A stretch of DNA of 64,000 bases from the NCBI GenBank assembly GCA_003864495.1, contig PEDN01001353.1, positions 496,001 through 560,000 of the forward strand. Reading direction: 5' to 3'. Of this stretch, positions 54,301 through 64,000 are shown piece after piece. The DNA comes from Nemopilema nomurai. Its lineage: Eukaryota > Cnidaria > Scyphozoa > Rhizostomeae > Rhizostomatidae. The notes under the pieces are model-generated. The model searched no databases. It had not been told where the DNA came from and worked only from the letters and a program-made list of their open reading frames with translations. The position numbers were made by a program, and so were the translations under genes. Within the stretch, counting starts at the first letter, position 1. Each line of letters starts with the position of its first letter.

Positions 54301-56865
54301 AAAAACTTGATTTGACCTTATCTCTAAGCTAAAGTTCTTTCTTTTATGATGATATGTACTACCTGTTCGCAATGAAAACAACAGGCACCGCATGTGAACG
54401 AAGATGACGCGGGCGGAAAGCCTCGAAGGACCCCACCCCCTTCCTACATTTTGAAATCTTGATTTCCTTCTGCATCTGCCTTTAAGGCTAGTTATAAAGC
54501 TTGTTAATATCTTTGCTTTTGTTTTGATTGAATATGCGTAGAGCATTCGACTTATAATCACTTCAGAAAGTTCTAACGTCACGGGGAGATTAATTATGCA
54601 ACTGATCAAACAAACCAAGTGATGAATTAAGAGTAGAATAATAATATTCCTAGCTTTCAAACCAAAAGTATACTTTAAGTAAATCAGCATGTTTCAGTAT
54701 CTAAAAATGCATATTTCAGACACAAATCCATGCAAATTTCATCCTTTTGCTGAAAATTAAGCTCAACCATACGATGCGGCTTTACAACTGGAAAAGGCGT
54801 GGATTGAATTCAACATTTGGACCATTGTATCCCTGTGATGATGATCGCAGCTCAGTTCATTTAAAACACTTCTTTATAAATCATTTCCTTAGAGAAGGCT
54901 GTCATAGACTGCCTTTTCAATAAGCCAATGAGTCCAAAGTACAGTTGTGCTTCAGTGCACGAAAAATGAAAAAAAATATCGAGTGTATTGCAAGTAGCAA
55001 TTAATAATTTTGATAAGACAAGAACAAAATTATATTGACTTCGATCAATATGAATTTCATTTAGAGGCATCATGACTAATAACCAGTTTATCGATTACTG
55101 TTTGGAGCTCTTTATTTTTGAAAATAATCACAGATAGAGATTCGTGAAAATTATTTGCAATGGCATGGACTTTGCAATGACTTTTTGCGCAGCACCGCCT
55201 CCACTTCTAACAAGAGTTTGGCATTCGAACTAAGGTATAAGCAGCTCCGACTTTCGGTTTGCAATATGAGGAATCCATCATGAGCTCACCCAACCAAAAT
55301 AAAAATAATTAACGGAAACACACGTATGGGCTACGTCACGTGGCAATATGGCTTACAGAACTTTAGTATCGTTGAGTGATTTGACATAGCTGGTGTCTTA
55401 TGGTGGAAGCTGATCAGCATCGAAGGATTCCAAGGCACCGCTTTTAGGATTAACAAGGATTGATGGCTTAACATTTCTGGTTTTAATTGTGCCAAAAAAC
55501 CTCAATGGTGATATTCTTAGAAAAATTCGAAAAACCCGGTTGTCTCTTGACTCGACAGTTTTGGAATATAATTTCAAATGAACGAGAAAACAATAATTTT
55601 GAGGCAAGAGGAGCTCATTCGCATATCTGGGCTTTTTTACTTTAGTCCTTATGCTATTTATATATTTATACTACTGTTAATATTCTGGGGATGGTCAGGC
55701 GGAATAATTTTCGTGCGTCTTTTAAATCTCTGACAATACTTCACTTTTGTCGATTCGTGTTTATGACTTTAAATTGTTTCAAATAAAAAGTGGGTTATCA
55801 AGCTTTCAAACTTCCTTAGGTGAAAATAAATTGGCACCAACAATGGATAATCACTTACAATCGTTGTTAACTTTCTTCGATAGTAACCGTGCACGCGAGT
55901 ATTAAAAACAAAACATGGATGAAAACGGACATGACAGCGACCTATTGATACTTCTAATGTAAAATTAACGTCTCAAAATGGGGGGAGGTGACGCATGCAA
56001 ATAGACTCTTATACAAAATGCACAATTTGAAGTAAACAAGAACTGTCATGCAGTTCATTGTTAAGAGTTAATTTCGAAATTTTATCGAAAGCCCTTGAGA
56101 GACATTCACCCAATAAATTATGGACTTGAAAACAAGAGAGCAAGGCTTGTCGGTCAGTTGAACACCGCCATTAAAACTCACTGTATGACTATTTCCAGCA
56201 GTTTAGATGCAAGAGAGTTACAAATGCTTTTCCACAGAAAGCCTTATTTAATACTAAAAAAATAAATGACCGAAAATTACATATTTGCAGCTTTTCAACT
56301 TGATCTTAGTAGCTGAAAATTTTACTTACATCACATTATATTACTTAAATTTTATTCCCCTCGGCCGACGCAAGAATAGCGATAGACAATGGAGTAGCAC
56401 CAACTTGCCACTCTATCGGGTTATCGAACTGAGAGAGCATAGAGGTGTCTCTATTTGACATTTTTTATTCACCGACATGAAGGCTCGGCTATTGACACGG
56501 TCGGCTACAAGACGTTCTGTATGGCTAGGAAATCTCGAATCCAGTGCGCAATTCACAAGAGACAAGACCTTGTTTTCGCCTTAGTTAAATGCACCTGCCA
56601 GTGTTTTTAATAATCGATTGAAGAGAGGCCCGCGAAGAATAAACGTCGACCAGGACTGACAAACCACAATGAATGACGCTATTCACACGAGCCCTTGCTG
56701 TTTGGCCTGCGAAACAGGACGATTAGGTCTCACTCGCTCACCTTCTGTTCACAGAGCAAGGCAAGCAGCGACAGTCACAGTTAATCACAGATCAACTACG
56801 TGGAGCAGAATCAGGCTTGTTTAGAGTGATCACCAACAGCACTGGTAAACGTAGCGCGTACAAGG
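48391..56865. other. 8.5-kb intergenic region between mucin and PPP1R14-like gene
   Basis: AT-rich sequence between divergently transcribed genes, so it should hold both promoters. No TATA box or known element could be assigned. Open frames at 49203-49505, 51750-52067 and 53380-53720 (plus), and 49985-50266 (minus, several Cys), have no recognisable domain and no linked exons; they may be chance or decayed sequence. I see no tRNA, SINE or transposase. Confidence 0.6.
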
Positions 56866-57039
56866 ATGTCTACAAGCCAGAGCGATACTAAAGTGCTGCG
56901 ATTCAACTCTGACGTACCAGCAGAAGTACAGAAAGCGAAGTATCAGGCCACGGCCAAGTACGACATCAAACTGGTCAGAAAAAGACTCGAGATAGAGGAG
57001 TGGATGCACTTCGAGCTGAAAAAGCTTTATAGCTGCGAG
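56866..57039 (+). CDS. PPP1R14: PPP1R14-family PP1 inhibitor, exon 1
   Basis: Five exons (56866-57039, 58631-58714, 58984-59016, 59354-59391, 59977-60016) give 369 nt, a 122-residue protein. The family (CPI-17, PHI-1, KEPI, GBPI) inhibits protein phosphatase 1 and myosin phosphatase when phosphorylated on one Thr in the cytosol. Exon 1 carries KYQATAKYDIKLVRKRLEIE, matching the CPI-17 segment around Thr38 (VTVKYD). The phospho-acceptor is conserved as Thr29. EEWMHFELKKLYSCE follows, the first helix of the PHIN domain. The start has A at -3 (AGGATG). Donor GTAACT. The length suits the family, which is about 120-165 residues. Confidence 0.88.
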
Positions 57040-58630
57040 GTAACTCTTTGCTGAATTCTGATGAAACGATAAAGATTTGCATGCCAATGTTTTCATCCGC
57101 TTATCTATACAGTCATGCATACAAAAAAGTTCGAGTGGTGATGAACAAATCACAGATTTAGTTCATTTTTTTATCATGAAACGGCAAGGTCAAAACTGAA
57201 CAGCCGTTTTAAGATCGGCAAACCGACATTGGAGAATTCAGTATTTGCTCAAATTCTACGGGCATGATAATCCATATTTGAAAGTTCACCAATCTGTGGG
57301 TTAACACAGGAACTTTGAAAATCAAGGGCCAACAATTTTGTTTTCGAGCAACAGACTTTGCGGGTGAAACATCGAAACCGTTGGAGTGAAATAAATCTAC
57401 TTGCGAGAGAATTTGCGCTACAAAAGACGGGCGTTTTGTGGGAGGGCGTATTCTATGATAAAAGAAATGCTAGAAGATGAAGTAATAGGTCGCATTCATG
57501 TCGGCGAAGGCCGTTTGACATCGGCTTACTTTTGGTAATATGTCAAGAAAGAGGGAAACAAGGCAGAACAGAAACAAAAGTGTTATGCCCATCTGATCTC
57601 CCAGTTCGGGGATTAAAGAAGATTGAGGGCTTTAAGCAGATACAATAAAAAAAGACAAAGGTTTAAGAGTGCATGATCCTTCAAAGTTATGCAGGAACAA
57701 TATACATGCTAGAGCTTAGTTTGATATAAGGAAAGTCAAATCATATCAAGACCTGCATATAACTTAATAAAAAAGATTTTTAAGGCAGAATGAACAAAAC
57801 TGTTGTGATAGACACTCACTGCATTACTTAGCCAATATAGCCATTCTTGTGAAACACACAGACTTTGGCATGGCTACAGAATGCTCTATGATTCAGGGGA
57901 GAGCTGTTGCCAGTAGGCAATAAAATCACTTTCCTACTTCAATAAATCCCTATGACACAAAATACTTCCTTCTGATGGGTTGAAAGGTAATAAATTATGA
58001 GCACTGTGATCAGCATGTCACTGCAGCCTGAACAGTCCCTCACTTCCTATCCCATAGTGGATAATTAATAAATCAACATGTAATTAATTTATGATGACTG
58101 CATCAAATGTTTATTTGAATGTCATCTTGTTGCCAGTAATTGTGCACCAATGAGCTGCTAAGGGCAATTATGCTTTGAAGGATACTTAATGTCTACCACA
58201 GTGCCACCAACTTCCTGATTTGAATCACTTAAATAGAGACTAGTGGCTTGGCTGTCCTTATGGGTGCCAAAAAGCATAAACACAGAAACATGTTTAAAGT
58301 ACAGCAGGTATACTAGCTCATCATGACTAGAAATGTTGACCATTTATTGTTCTCTGGGGTCGTTGACCAGGTAGATAACTCTGAGCTTTAATAGCAGGGT
58401 AGATAAAAAAGAATTATTTTACAAGGATATTGTCTCAATGTTGAAATTTCGAGCATAGGAAATTAAAAATGCAAAATACAAAAATGCAATATTATAATCA
58501 CCTTTGAAATGCTAGATTTCTTGCCAACTTTCAAATAAATGTCAGCAAACATAAAAGGATCATCTTTGACTTTGGCATCATCTGAAGAGAAACAGAACAA
58601 GGTTGTTGATTGCCAGTATTTTTCTTACAG
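57040..58630 (+). other. PPP1R14 intron 1
   Basis: A 1.59-kb AT-rich intron with GT/AG ends. Nothing recognisable inside. The later introns (58715-58983, 59017-59353, 59392-59976) are shorter and also show nothing distinctive. Confidence 0.8.
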
Positions 58631-58714
58631 GAAGATGAGGATTATGGTGTAGAAATTGATGTTGATGTTCTAATGGGAGAGTCTGATTCCAATGAGCAAA
58701 CAAAAATGTTAACA
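58631..58714 (+). CDS. PPP1R14: PPP1R14-family gene, exon 2
   Basis: An 84-nt phase 0-0 exon between acceptor TTACAG and donor GTAAGT. It encodes EDEDYGVEIDVDVLMGESDS and continues to KMLT. This corresponds to the acidic segment that follows helix A in CPI-17 (D-E-I-N-I-D-E-L-L). Confidence 0.87.
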
Positions 58715-58983
58715 GTAAGTGATTCACTTATAACAATATTCATCTTAGTTCATTGATGTAATATCTCGATAATTTAAAATATTGCAAGCACACAATCCTT
58801 ATCATTGTTATAAATAGCATGAGCAACATGGTAATGAAAATCATTTTACATCATAGTATTTATTGTCATATATCATTTTTTACAACATTGTAAGCATAGC
58901 TATTATTTGGAATGTCATCAGAAAATTTCTAATTATTTTGGTCCCTCAAGACAACTTTAGCTAATAAGTGAATTATTTTTCAG

Positions 58984-59016
58984 GAACTCCTAGGAGGTGC
59001 AAAAAAACCAACAGAG
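58984..59016 (+). CDS. PPP1R14: PPP1R14-family gene, exon 3
   Basis: A 33-nt phase 0-0 exon encoding ELLGGAKKPTE, equivalent to the LLKSCGKPVED region of CPI-17. Acceptor TTTCAG, donor GTAAAG. Confidence 0.83.
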
Positions 59017-59353
59017 GTAAAGAAGAAAACATCAGTCTGATATTTCAACTATTAATACAAAGATGACCCTTTTCTTGTTTATCATAACTAAATAACACCG
59101 CTTCTGACACACTGCAAATGGATCCTACTTAGCAATTAAGTTAACTAGGTTGGTGTTATCAGCTCTACTGAATTGGTAATCTCTGCAACTAATAGCCCAT
59201 TATTGTGCTTCTCTGTATGTTTCCTGTAGCCGCTTGAAGTACATATGTTCATTTAATTAGCCTTAAATTATGGTAAACTTTTCTAATAGCTTGCAAATTC
59301 TCTATGTCGTTTCTATTCATCTTTTCTGAAACCAAAACTGCTTTCTTTAACAG

Positions 59354-59391
59354 GAGTTCATAAAAGAGTTGATAAAAAAGGTTGCAAAGCT
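59354..59391 (+). CDS. PPP1R14: PPP1R14-family gene, exon 4
   Basis: A 38-nt exon, phase 0 in and 2 out, encoding EFIKELIKKVAKL, the conserved last helix (FIQELLAKLQGL in CPI-17). Acceptor TTAACAG, donor GTGAGT. Confidence 0.84.
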
Positions 59392-59976
59392 GTGAGTATA
59401 TGAAAATAAATAATATTTTCACATCGGTACATGTTGATTATTTGTGTGTTAATCGGGGTGAATTTTGACTAGCTAGCACTTTTACAATAAAACGTTTTTT
59501 TCAAAAAGCAACACAAACCAAGGCATATATAGACAAAAGAAATTCCAGTCTCTTATAAGGAACTATTCTTAAATTACAAACAATGCTGAGATACCAAAGG
59601 TAGGCTACAAGAAGAATCGCACCCAAATTCCATGCTTATGAAATGTTCCAAAAGTCTCCATTCCACTTTGGCTTCCATGCGCAACAGCAAACGAATGACG
59701 ACAGCACAGCTATTTCCCGCCACCTTATTGTAAGCTACTACGCAGCGTCCCATAAAGTTGCTTCAGCAAACAATGGAGGGGACGAAGCGGGTGGTTTGGG
59801 CGGGCCCCGAGATTCTTTTAGGACCATGGCCTTTTTAATGTAGGAAACGCCCTTTTCAATGATTTGAAATACTCTTTTAGCTAAAGGAAAAGTTTATGTT
59901 TGCAGCGATTGAGTCCTTCCGACGGGTTTTCCAAATTTATTCGTTTCCGTGCTAATTATCCTTCTCTTCCTTGCAG

Positions 59977-60016
59977 AGAAGAAATTCACAATTCAGTGAA
60001 GAAGGTATCACACTAG
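59977..60016 (+). CDS. PPP1R14: PPP1R14-family gene, last exon with stop
   Basis: A 40-nt exon, acceptor TTGCAG. It completes Leu and encodes EEIHNSVKKVSH, ending in TAG at 60014-60016. A possible polyadenylation signal, ATTAAA, lies at 60038-60043, closer to the stop than usual; it is only a candidate. Confidence 0.8.
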
Positions 60017-62648
60017 AAGCAAAATTCAACCTTTCAGATTAAAGAGCATTGCATAAAGGAATAGGGTCACGAAGTCGATACAAAATCTTTTGTTTGAGTG
60101 GCTCAGAACACAAACAGACTTTCCAAATCGTAGCCTCAATTTGCATTTGGAATTATGAGGCGGAATGTTAAAGTGGCATTCATTTGCTTTGAGTGTACCT
60201 TTTTTAGCCAGCGTGTCATTTAATTTTTCTAGCCCATCTTATGCAACTCTGTTTGCTATGCTATGGAAACTAGTAGTTTGAATTCCATATTCGACATTTT
60301 GAGCGAACCTGTGAATAGGGGAAATTTTAAAGCACAGAGCACCTTACATATTGTTCTAAAGAGAGGCTCCTTTGAGAAGGAGGCCAACTTTTTCTTCATG
60401 CTACCAGTTTCTGCTTTTGACTTACATAAATGCGACACAAAAATGGGACAATCGAAGAGTATTTCTCTTTATGCAATATGTCTTAATCGCATTGTTCATT
60501 ATTTCTAACATTTTATAAAAGTTTAAGTTTGACTAACTCCCTCTCGTTTATCGCTTTTATATCTAACTCCAATACGAAACTAAGCATTGACTATTGGGCA
60601 CACTTTATGCTGCAATGATCATCAGCAAAAAAATTCACATGTGGAAATTTAGAAAGTTCCTAAAGAGCTAAGAATTCGTTAAAGCGCCTGTTATGTTCTT
60701 TGAGTTAAAGCTCTCCTGTTTCAGCACATTATATAGCAAAGCATAATTTTTGTTTCTTTAATCCTGACCGTGCTTTTCTTCTTCGTCGATTTGAAAATAA
60801 GATTGTTTTTCCTTTATAAAGGTTAAAGCGTAATTTCCGTCTTAAGTCAAAATACCTTTTTTCTTTTATCTGTGTTTTCTGTCTGATAACTGTATTGACG
60901 TTTTCGTTTTGAATTATTTTGCATTTTTATCTCTGGGAAAATTGAATCTGTTTCAAGTACTCCTTGACCATTTCTCTAATAGAATTCTGTTCGAAGATGT
61001 CCCAAGAAAGGTCCAAGCCTGGTGACGCTACGCTATCGGCATAAACATTGATTCAACTAAATCCTATGGGCATTAAAACTCTGAAGAGATTAAAATTTTC
61101 CGTCGAGTGAAAATAAGTAAACAACTTAGCTTTGCTCATGGGTAGGACCACAATCAAAGTCAAGCCAGAATGATGTTCCTATCTAAAAAAGAGGTCTTGT
61201 TTCCAACAAACAATCTTGCTGATGAAAGGATTGGTATTCGAGACGAACTGTACATGGACTGGCGAGGATAAAATAATAGGCTCTCTCAAAAATCAAGAAA
61301 ATAGCTCGTGCTGGAGTTGAAATGTAATGGTAAATCTTGCAATAGCAAAACCAAACACGATTCCTCGAAGGTGTTGTCACTGTAAGAAAAGCCTGACCAG
61401 GTATATCATAGGAAATCAAATTTCCATAATTTCCCTAAGTTTCAGGCTCTGGTAGTACGAACAAATTAAATTCTGGAGACTTCAAACAGTTTTCCTGGTA
61501 CTGAATTACATGTATGAAATAATTTTTTAAATCAGCACATCAAAATTTATAAAAATTGATTCATTTACAAACTTTTGCTCAACATTCAAATTTGGGGAAA
61601 TCGAGGTTTGAACGTGAAATAATGGCTTACTATTACCGAATTTCCCCTTATTACATCGATTTTCGTACTCAGCGTATCTAAATTGACCAATTAGAGTACG
61701 TCCTTTGAATTCACTCGGTGAGTGACGATACCCTCCCTTATAATTTCGCGTAATGCCTCATCTTGTAAAATTCCACACAGATTTTTAGCGTATAAAGTGG
61801 TGAGTTGTCTTGAAACATCTTTCATCTTTCGATTTCCGTTATTATTTTAGCGTTTCCTACATTTATTGCCCCTTTTTAAATAATTGTATGAATGTCAGCT
61901 GCTGCGGCACATTTACATGAATTTTGAAAGATATTGCAATGTAAATGTTTCATGGATTCAAGGACTTTCTGAAGAAGCTTGTTTAATTCATTCATTTTAA
62001 CTCACTAGAACAACGTACAACGTACTTTGAATTGACAGCAACTGCCAGTTTTCATTTTAGGCCAATCCAGTCATATTTCTGCCTTATGATGTTAGAAAGT
62101 TTGCTTCTTCAATGAGGATACCATAAACAATATCATCATCAGAGTTAATTCTGCGGCAAAGCAAATTAAAGTAGTTGTTAACAACTTTATCAGGTTGTAA
62201 TAGAAGGTCTACAAACATTTTACTTGAATGTGTTAGAAACGCACCGCAGCAACCTTAGGTATTAAATACACTTGTAACGTCGCAATATATGAACGAATTG
62301 CTAAAATTCGAACGGAAATGGAAAGATAAGAAGTTTTCATGATAACTCACAATTTAGACGTTAAAAATCAGTGCCGAAGATCACTAAATCACCCCCTTAC
62401 TTTTCATCAAATTATAAGGGCTCAGTACTGTCGCTGATTCCTTTTGCCAATATTTCAAGAAAAAATTAGCCAGATAAAAAAAGAAAGAAATATAAAAAAT
62501 CGTTCCCTTGCTTCTCTCCAAGTGAAAACGAGGCATAGTCGGAAACGAGTCAAGACGATGTTGAGAATACTCCATGATGCTAAGTAGGCGTGTTGGAATA
62601 ATAAATAATATTTTTGTTCTGTTTCTTACTTTTTCACCTTTGAGAACG
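60017..62648. other. Intergenic region between PPP1R14 and PCMT1 genes
   Basis: 2.6 kb between two plus-strand genes. It should include the PPP1R14 3' UTR and the PCMT1 promoter and 5' UTR. Only short open frames without domains were seen. Confidence 0.65.
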
Positions 62649-62703
62649 ATGGCTTGGAGATCACACGGAAGAGATAATGATGATTTAATCAATCAGCTCA
62701 GAG
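62649..62703 (+). CDS. PCMT1: Protein-L-isoaspartate O-methyltransferase, exon 1
   Basis: PCMT1 uses S-adenosylmethionine to methylate L-isoaspartyl residues in damaged proteins, which starts their repair; it acts mainly in the cytosol. Exon 1 encodes MAWRSHGRDNDDLINQLR, matching the highly conserved animal PCMT1 N-terminus (MAW-K/R-S, then L-I-x-x-L-R). The start has a strong context (A at -3, G at +4). The exon ends in phase 1 before GTAATT and is joined by 63381-63485 and 63828-63859. The SAM-binding motifs lie in exons beyond the window. An in-frame upstream ATG at 62574 would add a hydrophobic 25-residue extension but has poorer context. Confidence 0.88.
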
Positions 62704-63380
62704 GTAATTTTCCCTTGTATCCAATGCTTTTCAGCTATCAACCATATTATTTCTTCTGCCTTGGAAGGTGAGCCTTATTTGTTTTGAATTACGTGTAGCA
62801 AGTCATGCCCATAAGGTGACACTCAATTAAATATGAGCGACAACTGTAGAGGTTATCGTCATGTGAAAGTATTCTTTTAGCAACAAACTGGTATATTTAC
62901 GACATAACAAACTGAATAATTGTCGGTGAAACTCATTTAGTTTGCTAACATGAGGTGTGTAAGTGCATGGGCATTTTGTCGTCTATCAAAATTATATTGA
63001 ATATTGCGATTGAGATTTCATAAGGATGATATTCTGACAACTAAAGGGGCGTTGCATGTTTTTGATGGTGTTGCAACAAATAACGTGAAAGGCAACAAAA
63101 CTGGCGGTCAAAGAGAAACTGTAATAATTTTGAAAGCCGCACCCAAATAAGGCCTTATCATTATTGCTTCATGGAGGAAATTTCTTCCAGCATCCTGTTG
63201 CCTCCAGCTTTACCAGCTAGGAGTTGCTCGCTATTGCCTGAGCTGCCATGGTGCCACTCCAAAACTACATAGAAGGGGTTCCTCGCAGTCCATTACTAGG
63301 TCATGCTGGCTCATGTACTGTTTCCCTACTTTTCTGTTAGCAAAACATTAATATTTGTTTTTCTGATTTTCCCCTCTTAG
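62704..63380 (+). other. PCMT1 intron 1
   Basis: A 677-bp intron with GT/AG ends; nothing recognised inside. Intron 2 is 63486-63827. Intron 3 starts at 63860 and is incomplete. Confidence 0.8.
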
Positions 63381-63485
63381 CAAATAAAGTTATAAAAAGT
63401 GAAAACATAGAAGTTGCAATGAAGAGAGTTGATAGAGGAAATTACAGTCCAAGAAGTCCGTACCAAGATTCTCCACAGCCTATTG
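63381..63485 (+). CDS. PCMT1: PCMT1 exon 2
   Basis: A 105-nt phase 1-1 exon. It encodes ANKVIKSENIEVAMKRVDRG, then NYSPRSPYQDSPQPIG, corresponding to the PCMT segment V-x-x-V-M-x-x-x-D-R-x-x-Y, then PYxDSPQxIG. Acceptor CTCTTAG, donor GTGAGT. Confidence 0.92.
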
Positions 63486-63827
63486 GTGAGTCATAAAGGA
63501 TGCTTAATGTCAAGATGGAAATGAGTGATCTTCTTTACTGATAGTTAATAATTATTCAGTTCATTTTTCAGTAATCTAGGTTCAAGGAGTAACAGTTTTC
63601 CTTGACCCTAAACAGTTTTACTTTGCATAGCCAAAGCCTAAGTTGAAAGAAGATGCAGGACATCAATTAAACACGTATATAGATAAGATCTGGAGAGTTA
63701 AGATTAGCCGAGAAGTTTTCATTAGTTCCACTTTTTTTTATTGCTATTGCTATATAGTGTTTAGTGATTAAATGATAAAAAGTTTCAATTTGAAAAAAGC
63801 TTTTGCTTAGATTTTGTTCTTTCACAG

Positions 63828-63859
63828 GATTTGCTGCCACAATCAGTGCCCCACATATG
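63828..63859 (+). CDS. PCMT1: PCMT1 exon 3 (last complete exon in window)
   Basis: A 32-nt exon encoding GFAATISAPHM, the hallmark GxxATISAPHMHA motif at the entry to the methyltransferase fold. Acceptor TTCACAG, donor GTTAGT. The window ends in the next intron. The AG at 63990-63991 is not used, since the sequence after it meets a stop in this frame. Confidence 0.92.
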
Positions 63860-64000
63860 GTTAGTATGCCACTTTTAAAATTTGCAAAGTAAAATGACAT
63901 GATTCTTTTTAAAATATTTACATGCATTTAGATGTAAAAGAAAGTCTTCTCCTGTAAGAAATGATTGTTTGCTTTATCTTTGTTGCTATAGCAATGACCT

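Noticed and set aside
59643..59843. Plus-strand 66-codon frame inside the last PPP1R14 intron
   Set aside because: It lies wholly in an intron and shows no domain.
63990..64000. Start of PCMT1 exon 4 after AG at 63990-63991
   Set aside because: In the phase required after exon 3 the sequence meets TGA at the second codon, so the true exon must lie beyond the window.

Overview
The window looks like nuclear DNA of an intron-rich metazoan, most likely a cnidarian (coral or sea anemone). The evidence is AT-rich sequence, small exons with clean GT/AG sites, long introns, a tRNA-derived SINE, and three animal gene families. The phylum assignment is inference. No bacterial, viral, rRNA or CRISPR features were seen.

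Positions 417-48390, minus strand, carry one very large secreted gel-forming-mucin/VWF-like gene. I could follow 34 exons with consistent splice phases. The order is signal peptide (48305-48390), acidic linker and short coiled coil (45489-45532, 42710-42829), five EGF-like exons (39923-42373), two Kunitz-like exons (38793-39448), and a Thr/Pro linker (38566-38613). A full D1-D2-D'-D3 assembly of VWD, C8 and TIL modules follows (31503-38062), then a huge Pro/Thr/Ser (PTS) region. The PTS region starts in the 2.4-kb exon 28822-31230 and continues through ten tandemly duplicated PTS exons (27855 down to 417). The 3' end lies beyond the left edge.

Positions 1-27855 form a nested repeat. A 183-bp (61-codon) unit is tandemly arrayed inside a phase 0-0 exon. 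That exon plus an intron of about 870 bp is repeated ten times, and five of these units form a block of about 14 kb that occurs twice. The left block is full of 1-2 base indels and the right block is much cleaner, so part of the array may be an assembly product.

Positions 48391-56865 are intergenic, with no recognisable gene. Positions 56866-60016, plus strand, carry a complete five-exon PPP1R14-family gene (protein phosphatase 1 inhibitor, 122 aa). Positions 62649-63859, plus strand, carry the first three exons of PCMT1 (protein-L-isoaspartate O-methyltransferase), which runs off the right edge.

The three genes have no evident functional link. The mucin is a secreted extracellular polymer candidate. 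The other two are widely expressed intracellular regulatory and repair proteins.
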